From the NCBI GenBank assembly GCA_900548515.1, contig URKU01000017.1, forward strand, positions 1 through 28,732: a stretch of DNA of 28,732 bases. The letters run 5' to 3'. A program made the translations under genes and the position numbers. This document shows, piece after piece, positions 22,178 through 28,732 of the stretch. Under the pieces are notes generated by a model. That model was not told the origin of the DNA. It did not search any database and saw only the letters and a list, made by a program, of their open reading frames with translations. Position 1 is the first letter of the stretch. Every line of letters starts with the position of its first letter. The stretch comes from an uncultured Collinsella sp. (lineage in GTDB: Bacteria > Actinomycetota > Coriobacteriia > Coriobacteriales > Coriobacteriaceae).

Positions 22178-22241
22178 GCAGTCCAGGCGGGTGCCGGAAT
22201 GGGACTTGGGCACGCGCGAACCTACTTGAAAGGCTACTTTT

Positions 22242-22646
22242 ATGGCTATCGAGAAGACCTTCATCATGATTAAGCCCGACGCCGTGCGCGACCGCAAGAT
22301 CGGCGAGATCGTTGCTCGCATTGAGCGCAGCGGCCTTGTCATCGAGCGCATGGAGATGACCACGCTCGAGCGCGCTACCGTCGAGGAGCACTACGCCCAT
22401 CTGGCCGACAAGCCCTTCTTTGGCGGTCTCTGCGACTTTATGACGAGCGGTCCGGTCGTCAAGATGGTCGTTTCCGGTCTCTCCGCTGTTGCTAAGATGC
22501 GCACCCTCATGGGCGCTACCAACCCGCTTGAGGCTGCTCCTGGTACCATCCGCGGCGACTTTGCCGTCGATGTCAACGCCAACGTGATCCACGGCTCCGA
22601 CTGCCTGGAGAACGCCGAGATTGAGATCAAGCGCTTCTTTGGCTAA
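22242..22646 (+). CDS. ndk: Nucleoside diphosphate kinase
   Basis: Ndk (134 aa) transfers the gamma-phosphate from ATP to nucleoside diphosphates, balancing NTP and dNTP pools. The phospho-histidine is His117 in the signature NVIHGSDCLENAE. The nucleotide-binding blocks TFIMIKPDAVRD, GATNPLEAAPGTIRGDF and the Kpn-loop-type segment are intact. Length is normal for the short bacterial form. The RBS is GAAAGG. It is monocistronic between its own promoter and a strong terminator. Confidence 0.97.
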   Translation: MAIEKTFIMIKPDAVRDRKIGEIVARIERSGLVIERMEMTTLERATVEEHYAHLADKPFFGGLCDFMTSGPVVKMVVSGLSAVAKMRTLMGATNPLEAAPGTIRGDFAVDVNANVIHGSDCLENAEIEIKRFFG

Positions 22647-22684
22647 ACCAGCTTTGACTCCTTAAAGCTGTTAGCGTGTGGCTT

Positions 22685-22719
22685 GAGCGCCGCGGGACTC
22701 CATCCGCGGCGCTCTTTTT
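22685..22719 (+). terminator. Intrinsic terminator of ndk
   Basis: A perfect 11-bp stem (GAGCGCCGCGG with its complement, 8-nt loop), then TTTTT. Confidence 0.93.
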
Positions 22720-22731
22720 ATGTCTAAAACT

Positions 22732-22773
22732 ACAAAGGGGCCCGCCCGGATGTGTGTTCCGGGCGGGCCCCTT
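22732..22773 (-). terminator. Terminator of rpiB
   Basis: A 15-bp perfect stem (AAGGGGCCCGCCCGG with its complement; 9-nt loop) is followed on the minus strand by TTTG. It lies 26 nt after the rpiB stop and is convergent with the ndk terminator. Confidence 0.8.
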
Positions 22774-22799
22774 ACCGTTATCTTGTGGCGTTGGGTGCC

Positions 22800-23267
22800 T
22801 TAGGCCTCGTCGACGACCTTAAGGCCGCGAGTCTGATCGATCTCATTGAGGAGGTTGACGCGACGCTCGTGACGGCCGCCCTCAAACTCGGCGTCAAGCC
22901 ACTCGTCGACGATCATCTTGGCGAGCTCGGAGCCCACGACGCGGGCGCCAAAGGCAAGCACATTGGTGTTGTTGTGCATGCGCGAGAGCTTGGCGCTGAA
23001 GGGCTCGGAGCACACGACGGCGCGCACGCCCTCGACCTTGTTGGCGGCCAGGCTGATGCCGACGCCAGTGCCGCAGATCAGGATGCCCAGGTCGACGTCA
23101 CCGTTAGCAACTGCCTTGCCCACCTTGTAGCCGGCGATGGGGTAGTCAAAGCTCTCGGAGGTGTCGGTGCCAAAGTTCACGACCTCGCAGCCGCGCTCCT
23201 TCAGGTGCTCGGAGATGATGTTCTTGAGCTCGACGGCGGCGTGGTCGTTACCGATACCGATCTTCAT
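22800..23267 (-). CDS. rpiB: Ribose-5-phosphate isomerase B
   Basis: RpiB/LacAB-family sugar-phosphate isomerase (155 aa) interconverting ribose-5-phosphate and ribulose-5-phosphate in the pentose phosphate pathway. Motifs are GIGNDHAAVELK with Asp8 and His9, the catalytic-Cys block LICGTGVGISLAANK (Cys65, the general base in RpiB), and the phosphate-contact region SRMHNNTNVLAFGARV. The start at ATG 23267 has GAGAGGA at 7 nt; the 62 codons upstream are not family-like. RpiB rather than LacA/LacB is inferred, since no lactose or galactose-6-phosphate genes are nearby. Confidence 0.94.
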   Translation of the reverse strand: MKIGIGNDHAAVELKNIISEHLKERGCEVVNFGTDTSESFDYPIAGYKVGKAVANGDVDLGILICGTGVGISLAANKVEGVRAVVCSEPFSAKLSRMHNNTNVLAFGARVVGSELAKMIVDEWLDAEFEGGRHERRVNLLNEIDQTRGLKVVDEA

Positions 23268-23500
23268 GGATGGTTCCTCTCTGGTCTGTGCGGCGCAAAT
23301 GCTAAAGGTGTTTACCGCTTTCGACTGCATGATAACGCGACTCTTGCGTAAACGCTCGGGCGTTTTTTGGTCAAACGCTTTAGCATGCAACAAGATTGGC
23401 TTCTCATGAATAATGCCACCAATTTGTGCTCGAGCGCCGTCCGCCGGAACCATGGTTGCGGTTTTTGATGCATTGTTATCAAATAAAGGAGGTAACTTTT

Positions 23501-23560
23501 TTGAGAGCCCAGCCCGTTATGCAAGCAGGAGATACCTATGCCTACCGATTCCATCCGTGA
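23501..23560 (+). CDS. Possible 19-aa upstream ORF overlapping the cysteine desulfidase gene
   Basis: AAAGGAGG, one of the strongest RBS matches in the window (23485-23492), lies 8 nt before a TTG that opens a 19-codon ORF (MRAQPVMQAGDTYAYRFHP). This ORF overlaps the next gene's start (23538) in another frame. The main gene has its own weaker AGGAG (23527-23531). The arrangement suggests translational coupling. The peptide has no amino-acid run that would suggest attenuation. Confidence 0.35.
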   Translation: MRAQPVMQAGDTYAYRFHP

Positions 23561-24857
23561 TGCCGCGTTTTGCGATGTTTTGAACCGCGAACTTGTCTGT
23601 GCACTCGGCTGCACCGAGCCCATTGCCGTTGCCTATGCAGCGGCGCTGGCGAGCCAGACGCTCGGTTGCGAGCCCGATCATATGGATGTTGCCTGCTCGG
23701 GCAACATCATCAAGAACGTCAAGAGCGTGACCGTGCCCAACTCGGGCGGAATGCATGGTATTGAAGCCGCGGCCGTGCTGGGTGCCGTGGGCGGCGACGC
23801 CAAGAGCGCGCTCGAGGTGCTCGAGAGCGTCGATGACGCGGACCGCGCCCGCGTGGCCGAGCTGCTTGCCGATGCGGACTACTGCGATGTGTCGCTTGTC
23901 GAGGGTGTGCCCAACCTCTACATCAAGGTGACTGCGACGGCCGGGGGCCATACCGCGGTCGTCGAGATTACCGATTACCACACTAATGTCACGTGCCATA
24001 CGCTCGACGGTATTCCGGTATGCGGTAAGTCGACGGGGGAGTGCGCCGCCTGCGCCGAGCGCGTGGTGGCCGAGCGTGCGGCAGATAACGCCGACACGCC
24101 CATGTCGATCGAGGCCATCATCGACTTTATCGAGGACGGTGACATTGAGGACGCCCGCGCTGCCGTTGAGCGTCAGATTGAGCTGAATGGCGCGATCAGT
24201 GCTGAGGGCCTCGCGCACGCTTGGGGCGCCGAGGTGGGCCGTACGCTGCTGGGTGCTCGTGCCGATGACGTCGCCTGCCGCGCCCGTGCCCGTGCGGCCG
24301 CCGGGTCCGACGCCCGCATGAACGGTTGCGCGCTGCCGGTCGCCATTGTGTGCGGCTCGGGCAATCAGGGCATTACCTGCGCATTGCCCGTCATGGAGTA
24401 TGCCGAGTACCTGCGTTGCGACCACGAGCGCCTGGTGCGCGCCGTGATGCTGTCCGATCTTATCGCCGTGCATATCAAGAGCTATATTGGTGCGCTCTCG
24501 GCGTTTTGCGGTGCTATTTGCGCTGCGTGCGGCGCCGGCGCTGCGATTACCTGGCTGTGCGGTGGCACGCGCGAACAGATTGGCGCGACGGTCTCGAATA
24601 CGCTTGGCAACGTGGGCGGCATCGTGTGCGACGGCGCCAAGGCGAGCTGTGCCGCCAAGATCTCGGCTGCCGTCGATGCGGCGATTCTGGGCCACGATAT
24701 GGCCATGCAAGGCCGCGGCTTCCGCGCCGGCGGGGGCCTGATCCAAGATACCGTTGAGCAGACGATCGCCAGTATGGGCTACGTAGGCCGCGTGGGCATG
24801 AAGGACACCGACGTCGAGATCCTCAACATCATGATCGGCAAGACTCGAGTCTGCTAG
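23538..24857 (+). CDS. cyuA: CyuA/YhaM-type (UPF0597) L-cysteine desulfidase-family protein
   Basis: A 439-aa protein of the UPF0597 family, related to the alpha part of iron-sulfur L-serine dehydratase. Characterised members break L-cysteine into pyruvate, ammonia and sulfide using an oxygen-sensitive [4Fe-4S] cluster. The N-terminal signature VCALGCTEPIAVAYA holds Cys25; CGSGNQGITCALP lies in the middle, and GGIVCDGAKASCAAK near the C-terminus holds Cys364 and Cys371. The protein is unusually rich in Cys and Ala. It stands alone between convergent or divergent genes, and no regulator is adjacent. Substrate preference (Cys or Ser) is inferred from the family. ATG 23538 has AGGAG at 6 nt. Confidence 0.88.
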   Translation: MPTDSIRDAAFCDVLNRELVCALGCTEPIAVAYAAALASQTLGCEPDHMDVACSGNIIKNVKSVTVPNSGGMHGIEAAAVLGAVGGDAKSALEVLESVDDADRARVAELLADADYCDVSLVEGVPNLYIKVTATAGGHTAVVEITDYHTNVTCHTLDGIPVCGKSTGECAACAERVVAERAADNADTPMSIEAIIDFIEDGDIEDARAAVERQIELNGAISAEGLAHAWGAEVGRTLLGARADDVACRARARAAAGSDARMNGCALPVAIVCGSGNQGITCALPVMEYAEYLRCDHERLVRAVMLSDLIAVHIKSYIGALSAFCGAICAACGAGAAITWLCGGTREQIGATVSNTLGNVGGIVCDGAKASCAAKISAAVDAAILGHDMAMQGRGFRAGGGLIQDTVEQTIASMGYVGRVGMKDTDVEILNIMIGKTRVC

Positions 24858-24884
24858 TTACGCGGTTTTACCAAACCGCGTAAC
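24857..24884. repeat. Perfect 12-bp hairpin at the desulfidase stop codon
   Basis: GTTACGCGGTTT and AAACCGCGTAAC with a 4-nt loop; the first base is the last base of the TAG stop. No T-tract follows, so it is either part of a transcription end or an mRNA 3' hairpin. Confidence 0.75.
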
Positions 24885-24897
24885 CAGTCGACGCTGC

Positions 24898-24996
24898 AAA
24901 CGCCCCTAAGCGGCAATTTGCCTTTCAATCGTCGGGCATGGCCAGAAGGCCTATGCCCTCCTCTTTCAAGGCACATTGCTCGCTTAGGGGCGTTTT
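24898..24996. repeat. 99-bp nested palindrome between convergent genes
   Basis: Outer arms (24898-24924 and 24968-24995) share AAACGCCCCTAAGCG perfectly and continue as GCAAT-N-TGCCTT with single-base differences. The interior holds a second hairpin, GGGCAT-GGCC-AGAA-GGCC-T-ATGCCC. The plus strand ends in GGGGCGTTTT, so it may terminate the desulfidase transcript; the minus-strand T-run is only TTT. Confidence 0.88.
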
Positions 24997-25046
24997 CGCT
25001 GACTTATGCTCAACCTGCGGCGTTGTTTTGTTTGGAGCGAGGGGTC

Positions 25047-25805
25047 CTAAGACAGTTCGTTGGCTACTTGGTGTTCGTAGAAGGCTTCTACTACGGCGTT
25101 GAAGTTGCGGGCGAAGTCTTCCATGGTTCCGCGCCAGGTGGCTCGGCCGGGTTTTCCCTGGCCAACATAGGCGGTTTGGATGCCGCAATCGGGGGACGGG
25201 AAGTCACGCTTGGGGTCGTTGCCCACCATAAGGACCTCGTGTGGCTCGAGTCCCATCACCTGAAGCTGCTCGAGATAGTAGGTGGCATCGGGCTTGCAGC
25301 GGGTGGTGTTTCCCATGTGCGTGACGAGCTCAAAGGGGGCGTCGGCCAGGTCGCCCCAACCCATGCGGCACTCGATGGCCCCCTGCGGAAAGCTGGGGTT
25401 GGTAAAGAGCGCGCAGCGCAGCCCTGCGTCCTGTACGGCCTGAAGCGCGGCGTGTGCGCCCGGCATGGCGTTGGCGTTGATGACATCGTCATTCTTGTGT
25501 GGAAGCACTTCGCGGTCATAGTAGGTAAACGCCTCGTAGATGAGGGGATCGGAGAGGCAGATGCCGCATCGGCGCTCGACCTCGGTGCGGTAAAACTCAA
25601 GATTGGTGCGGTTGTCCGTGCCGCTGCGGCGATTGGCATTGAGGTCGACCAGGATGGTGCCGAGGCGTGCCATCGTGCCACCGCGGCTGCGGCGTCCGAT
25701 ATCCGCGAGCATCGACGAGACATCCTTAAAATAGCGAAGGATGAACGCGTTGAGGTTGATGCTAAGAAGCGTCTCGTCCATATCGAAAACGACTGCTTTG
25801 AGCAC
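25047..25805 (-). CDS. HAD-superfamily hydrolase (subfamily IA-like)
   Basis: A cytosolic haloacid-dehalogenase-like hydrolase (252 aa). Motif I is VVFDMDETLLS with Asp8 and Asp10, motif II is CALFTNPSFP, motif III is the Lys in RCKPDATYYLEQL, and motif IV is LMVGNDPKRDF. A helical cap of type C1 lies between motifs I and II (about residues 15-110). Probably a small-molecule phosphatase; the substrate is unknown. The start codon is GTG (25805) with AAAGGTG upstream. It stands alone between a nested palindrome and the rpsA promoter region. Confidence 0.9.
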   Translation of the reverse strand: MLKAVVFDMDETLLSINLNAFILRYFKDVSSMLADIGRRSRGGTMARLGTILVDLNANRRSGTDNRTNLEFYRTEVERRCGICLSDPLIYEAFTYYDREVLPHKNDDVINANAMPGAHAALQAVQDAGLRCALFTNPSFPQGAIECRMGWGDLADAPFELVTHMGNTTRCKPDATYYLEQLQVMGLEPHEVLMVGNDPKRDFPSPDCGIQTAYVGQGKPGRATWRGTMEDFARNFNAVVEAFYEHQVANELS

Positions 25806-25894
25806 GCGGGCACCTTTCTCGAAAAATCGTTCCAGAATCGTTGGCTCCGGATACTTTACCGCAAAGCCGTATGCCTAACTGCCTATCGTCAACT

Positions 25895-25936
25895 TATGGA
25901 GACGGTCGTCCACAAGATTGCGAAAAAGTCTCCATA
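25895..25936. promoter_or_regulatory. 9-bp inverted repeat upstream of rpsA
   Basis: TATGGAGAC (25895-25903) and GTCTCCATA (25928-25936) are perfect arms around 24 nt. They lie just before the candidate rpsA promoter in the 315-nt divergent gap (25806-26120). Operator or hairpin; no factor can be named. Confidence 0.4.
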
Positions 25937-25960
25937 CGAGTAAAAAATCGCAGTTCACGC

Positions 25961-25989
25961 TTGAAATCGAAATGATTTCCCCGTAACCT
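25961..25989 (+). promoter_or_regulatory. Candidate rpsA promoter, TTGAAA-17-TAACCT
   Basis: TTGAAA (25961-25966) and TAACCT (25984-25989) at 17 nt would leave a 5' UTR of about 125 nt. Long leaders are usual for ribosomal protein genes. Confidence 0.4.
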
Positions 25990-26120
25990 ATACGAACGTG
26001 ATTGCATAAGCGTCACATTAGTATCTGTCGGCTCCCGAGTGTTCCTAAACGTTGTGTGCTTGTCGCACCCTTCTGTAGGTCCTAGCAATCGGGGCCCCGT
26101 AGTTCGAAAGGGGTCCACCT

Positions 26121-27287
26121 TTGAGTGAGATTCAGAACTCGTCCATTTTCTCTCTTGACGATGTCAACGAGGAGGAGATGAACAACCTCATCGACGGTAC
26201 GATTACCGACTTTGATGAGGGCGATCTCGTTAACGGCACTGTCGTTAAGATCGAGCATGACGAGGTGCTCGTTGACATCGGATTCAAGTCCGAGGGCGTT
26301 ATCCCGGTCCGCGAGCTGTCCATCCGCAAGGACGCTAACCCTGCAGACATCGTTGCACTCGGTGATCCCATCGAGGCCCTGGTTCTCCAGAAGGAGGACA
26401 AGGACGGTCGTCTGGTCCTGTCCAAGAAGCGTGCCGAGTACGAGCGTGCTTGGAACCGCATCGAGGAGAAGTTCAACTCCGGCGAGAACGTCGAGGGCGA
26501 GGTCATCGAGGTTGTCAAGGGCGGCCTGATCCTCGACATCGGCCTGCGTGGCTTCCTGCCCGCTTCCCTCGTCGACCTCCGTCGCGTCAAGGACCTTACC
26601 TCTTACATGGGCACCCGCATCGAGGCCCGCGTCATCGAGATGGACCGCAACCGCAACAACGTCGTCCTCTCCCGTCGCGTCGTGCTCGAGGAGTCCCGTA
26701 AGGCCGAGCGCTCCGAGATCCTGTCCAAACTCAAGTCTGGCATGCGTCTCCAGGGCACCGTTTCCTCCATCGTCGACTTCGGCGCCTTCGTCGACCTCGG
26801 CGGTATCGACGGCCTCATCCACATCTCCGAGCTCTCCTGGAACCACGTCAACCATCCTTCCGAGGTTGTCAAGGTCGGCCAGGAGGTCGAGGTCGAGGTT
26901 CTCGACGTCGATCTCAACCGCGAGCGCATCTCCCTGGGTCTCAAGCAGACCACCGAGGATCCGTGGCGCGCACTGGTCAAGAAGTACCCCGTCGGCGCTA
27001 TCGTCGAGGGCACTGTGACCAAGCTTGTCCCGTTCGGCGCTTTCGTCGACCTGGGCGAGGGCATCGAGGGCCTGGTGCACATCTCCGAGATGGCCAACAA
27101 GCACGTCGATCAGCCTTCTCAGGTCACCCACGTGGGCGACAAGGTTCAGGTCAAGGTCATGGAGATCGACCTCGACCGTCGTCGTATCTCCCTGTCCATG
27201 AAGTCTGCTGCTGAGACTCTGGGCGTCGAGATCGAGGTTACCCCGCTGCCTTCCGAGAAGAAGGACGAGGAGACCGACGCCGAGTAA
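26121..27287 (+). CDS. rpsA: Ribosomal protein S1
   Basis: A four-S1-domain protein (388 aa) of the Gram-positive S1 type, which helps mRNA bind the 30S subunit. S1 (OB-fold) domains start near residues 33 (DLVNGTVVKIEHDEVLVDIG), 121 (GENVEGEVIEVVKGGLILDI), 207 (GMRLQGTVSSIVDFGAFVDL) and 291 (VGAIVEGTVTKLVPFGAFVD). The C-terminus is acidic (KKDEETDAE). The third and fourth domains are the most canonical, with GLIHISELSW and GLVHISEMANK. The start is TTG 26121, with AAAGGGG upstream; no ATG or GTG is in place. Codon usage is strongly biased, as expected for a highly expressed gene. Confidence 0.95.
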   Translation: MSEIQNSSIFSLDDVNEEEMNNLIDGTITDFDEGDLVNGTVVKIEHDEVLVDIGFKSEGVIPVRELSIRKDANPADIVALGDPIEALVLQKEDKDGRLVLSKKRAEYERAWNRIEEKFNSGENVEGEVIEVVKGGLILDIGLRGFLPASLVDLRRVKDLTSYMGTRIEARVIEMDRNRNNVVLSRRVVLEESRKAERSEILSKLKSGMRLQGTVSSIVDFGAFVDLGGIDGLIHISELSWNHVNHPSEVVKVGQEVEVEVLDVDLNRERISLGLKQTTEDPWRALVKKYPVGAIVEGTVTKLVPFGAFVDLGEGIEGLVHISEMANKHVDQPSQVTHVGDKVQVKVMEIDLDRRRISLSMKSAAETLGVEIEVTPLPSEKKDEETDAE

Positions 27288-27312
27288 ATCGGTTTGACGA
27301 TCACTTGTTTTA

Positions 27313-27346
27313 AGGGATCCGTCCGCAATGGACGGGTCCCTTTTTG
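27313..27346 (+). terminator. Intrinsic terminator of rpsA
   Basis: A 13-pair stem (AAGGGATCCGTCC with GGACGGGTCCCTT, one G-U; 5-nt loop), then TTTTT. Confidence 0.92.
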
Positions 27347-27395
27347 CATTTGGCGCCGAGATGCGCGATGCTGCCCGGGCTATTCACAGGCTATT

Positions 27396-27519
27396 GGGTT
27401 GTCGATGCATGAAAAATGCCGACATCCCGCCTCGGGGAGGAGGCGGGAACACACCGAGTAGACGGAGGGGTGTGGAGCGCGGTCGCGTCTCGACTGACGA
27501 CGTTGCCCATCGACAACCC
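27396..27519. repeat. 124-bp structured element: MITE-like or non-coding RNA
   Basis: Perfect 12-bp terminal inverted repeats (GGGTTGTCGATG at 27396-27407, CATCGACAACCC at 27508-27519) enclose four small hairpins: GCAT/ATGC (27407-27419), TCCCGCCTC/GAGGCGGGA (27425-27448), CACACC/GGTGTG (27450-27474) and GCGTC/GACG (27485-27499). TATT flanks the element directly on both sides, as a 4-bp target duplication would. A minus-strand TACAAT (27521-27526) lies just outside, so it may alternatively be a transcribed RNA. No ORF. It lies in the 491-nt gap (27288-27778) between rpsA and the IS. Confidence 0.6.
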
Positions 27520-27613
27520 TATTGTACTGCATGGCGTGGTTCTTGGTTTATGGTTGATTTCCGATCTCAGCCGAACACATTGAGCAAATAGGCCATTCCC
27601 GCAGTTAGCTGAA

Positions 27614-27653
27614 CGCCCCCGCGGCCCCTCCTGGGGTCCGGGGGCGCCGTTTT
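27614..27653 (+). terminator. Very GC-rich hairpin near the IS boundary
   Basis: CGCCCCCG-C-GGCCCC pairs with GGGGTCC-GGGGGCG (14 pairs, one bulge, 4-nt loop TCCT), followed by CCGTTTT. Base composition changes to very high GC from about here onward, so it may belong to the IS end. From here to 27778 I see no gene. Confidence 0.6.
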
Positions 27654-27778
27654 CCCAGTTGATGGAACGGTGGAGATGTGTTTCGATAGGTCCGGTGGCC
27701 ATGCTCCGCCCGCCGCCCGGCACCTCTTCCCAGACTCAGCCGGACGGTCGGTCCGTCTATTCCGTTTTTCCTTCTAGG

Positions 27779-28732
27779 CTAGGCCAGCGGGGCATCGCCC
27801 CTCTCGGCGCGCGCCCTCTCGATGAGTCCCGGCGTCAGGTCGAGGTCGCCGAGCGGCACGTCCCACACACCGTAGGCGTCCAGCAGCGCCGCCGCGTCCT
27901 CCCCGAGCATCGCCCTGAAGGCGCGCGCGGGCGTCGCGAAGCCGAGCGCGCCGCGGGGCTCGGAGTTCACGTGCGACATGGCCAGCGCCAGGTCGGCCGG
28001 GGCGAGCCGGTCGAACCTGATTCCGGCGCCCTTGGGCAGCAGCTTCCTGATCTCGACGTGGTTGCGCTCGCAGGCGCCCTTCTGGTCGCTGCGCCCGGGG
28101 TCGCAGTAGAACAGCCTCGTCTCGCCCGGCCCCTCGCCGATGAGCGCCGCGATCGCGCCCTCGTCGGAGAACTCGGCGCCGTTGTCGGTGAGCACGGCGC
28201 GGAAGACCCTGCCCATGCCGTCGGCGCCGAGGACCTCCCTGATATCGCCCAGGGCGTCCGCGACGCACCCGGCGGTCTTCTCCTCCAGCGGCAGCGCGAG
28301 CTGGAGCCTGCTGGGGCGGTGCAGCAGCGTGAGCAGGCAGGCGGAGTCCTCCCGCGCGCCCTCGACCGTGTCCATCTCCCAGGCCGCGGCGCACGCGTCC
28401 TCCCCGAGGGCGAGGAACGCGGCGTATGACCTGCGGGCGGAGTGGCGCGTGGCCGCCCGGCCGGCGGCGCTCTTCCTCGGCCTGTAGCCGACCTTGCGCC
28501 TGAGCTCCATGTTGGTCATGCCGTCGTAGCCCGCCGAGACCCAGCGGTAGATGGTCGACGGCGACAGGTCCACCGGCCCTCCGTTGCGCGCCGCCATCTG
28601 CTCGGGCGAGAGCCCCCGGCGCAGGCAGTCCCTTATCGCCTCCAGCCTGGCCGCCGCGGCGGGCTCGTCGGCGTCTATCCCGCGCCTGGACGAGACGAGG
28701 ACCGAGTCGGCGCACAGCTGCGCGGCCCGGGC
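27779..28732 (-). CDS. IS30-family transposase, cut by the window edge
   Basis: The C-terminal 317 codons of an IS30-family DDE transposase; the frame is open to 28732, so the start lies outside the window. A helix-turn-helix region is visible (LSPEQMAARNG, then LSPSTIYRWV), followed by the basic RRKVGYRPRK. The DDE catalytic core follows: first Asp in WEMDTVEG, second Asp in LTDNGAEFSD, Glu in QKGACERNHVEIRKLLPKG. No frameshift or internal stop is seen, so it may be active. Codon use (many GCC, CTG and AGG) and GC content are clearly higher than in neighbouring genes, which supports recent acquisition. Confidence 0.93.
   Translation of the reverse strand, partial: ARAAQLCADSVLVSSRRGIDADEPAAAARLEAIRDCLRRGLSPEQMAARNGGPVDLSPSTIYRWVSAGYDGMTNMELRRKVGYRPRKSAAGRAATRHSARRSYAAFLALGEDACAAAWEMDTVEGAREDSACLLTLLHRPSRLQLALPLEEKTAGCVADALGDIREVLGADGMGRVFRAVLTDNGAEFSDEGAIAALIGEGPGETRLFYCDPGRSDQKGACERNHVEIRKLLPKGAGIRFDRLAPADLALAMSHVNSEPRGALGFATPARAFRAMLGEDAAALLDAYGVWDVPLGDLDLTPGLIERARAERGDAPLA

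Larger units (their letters stand above)
27610..28732 (-). mobile_element. Partial IS30-family insertion sequence (left part only)
   Basis: Transposase plus a GC-rich flank. The boundary near 27610 is estimated from the change in base composition; the terminal inverted repeat could not be identified, because the other end lies outside the window. Confidence 0.6.

Noticed and set aside
24918..25943. 341-codon plus-strand frame opposite the HAD gene
   Set aside because: It begins inside a palindrome and is antisense to a HAD gene with all four motifs.
1..28732. CRISPR arrays, tRNA, rRNA or prophage genes
   Set aside because: No regularly spaced repeats, tRNA-type T-loop and anticodon arrangements, rRNA segments or phage structural genes were seen on either strand.

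Overview
This window looks like a chromosomal segment of a Coriobacteriia actinobacterium, most likely Collinsella or a close relative. That is an inference from three things: GC-rich codon usage with AAAGGAG-type ribosome binding sites, a yggS-sepF-yggT-divIVA cluster of Gram-positive type, and protein sequences of Collinsella character. Most of it is core genome on both strands. The only clear foreign DNA is a partial IS30-family transposase at the right edge.

Layout. 33-2592 (+): yggS, sepF, yggT and divIVA, the division genes that follow ftsZ in Gram-positive dcw clusters; yggT appears to start at an AUC codon. 2759-5313 (-): a small nitroreductase, then pit (phosphate permease) with its DUF47/PhoU-like partner. 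5564-8673 (+): a small unknown protein, a BI-1/YccA membrane protein, a macrodomain PARG-like protein lacking a key glutamate, and an SGNH hydrolase. 8734-11082 (-): thiD and thiC, with thiC under a TPP riboswitch. 11254-14100: an unknown membrane-anchored protein (+), then yaaA and an M18 aminopeptidase (-). 14267-17017 (+): polA. 17293-18120 (-): a Cof-type HAD phosphatase. 18264-21856 (+): the last two arginine biosynthesis genes, argG and argH, with a short leader ORF before argG and an unlisted 56-aa ORF between them. 22242-22646: ndk (+). 22800-23267: rpiB (-). 23538-24857: a cysteine desulfidase-family gene (+). 25047-25805: a HAD hydrolase (-). 26121-27287: rpsA (+). 27396-27519: a compact 124-bp structured element. 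27779-28732 (-): the IS30 transposase.

The most interesting signal is upstream of argG. A 24-codon ORF with a strong RBS ends in an arginine-rich run (6 Arg, four of them CGA, a codon I do not find among the Arg codons of argG). It is followed by alternative hairpins and a terminator-like stem with a U-tract. This is the architecture of a ribosome-mediated transcription attenuator for arginine.

A second theme is the number of very long, nested intergenic inverted repeats, of unrelated sequence, at gene 3' ends (around 3470, 8680, 12618, 17154 and 24898). Only some of them look like ordinary intrinsic terminators.
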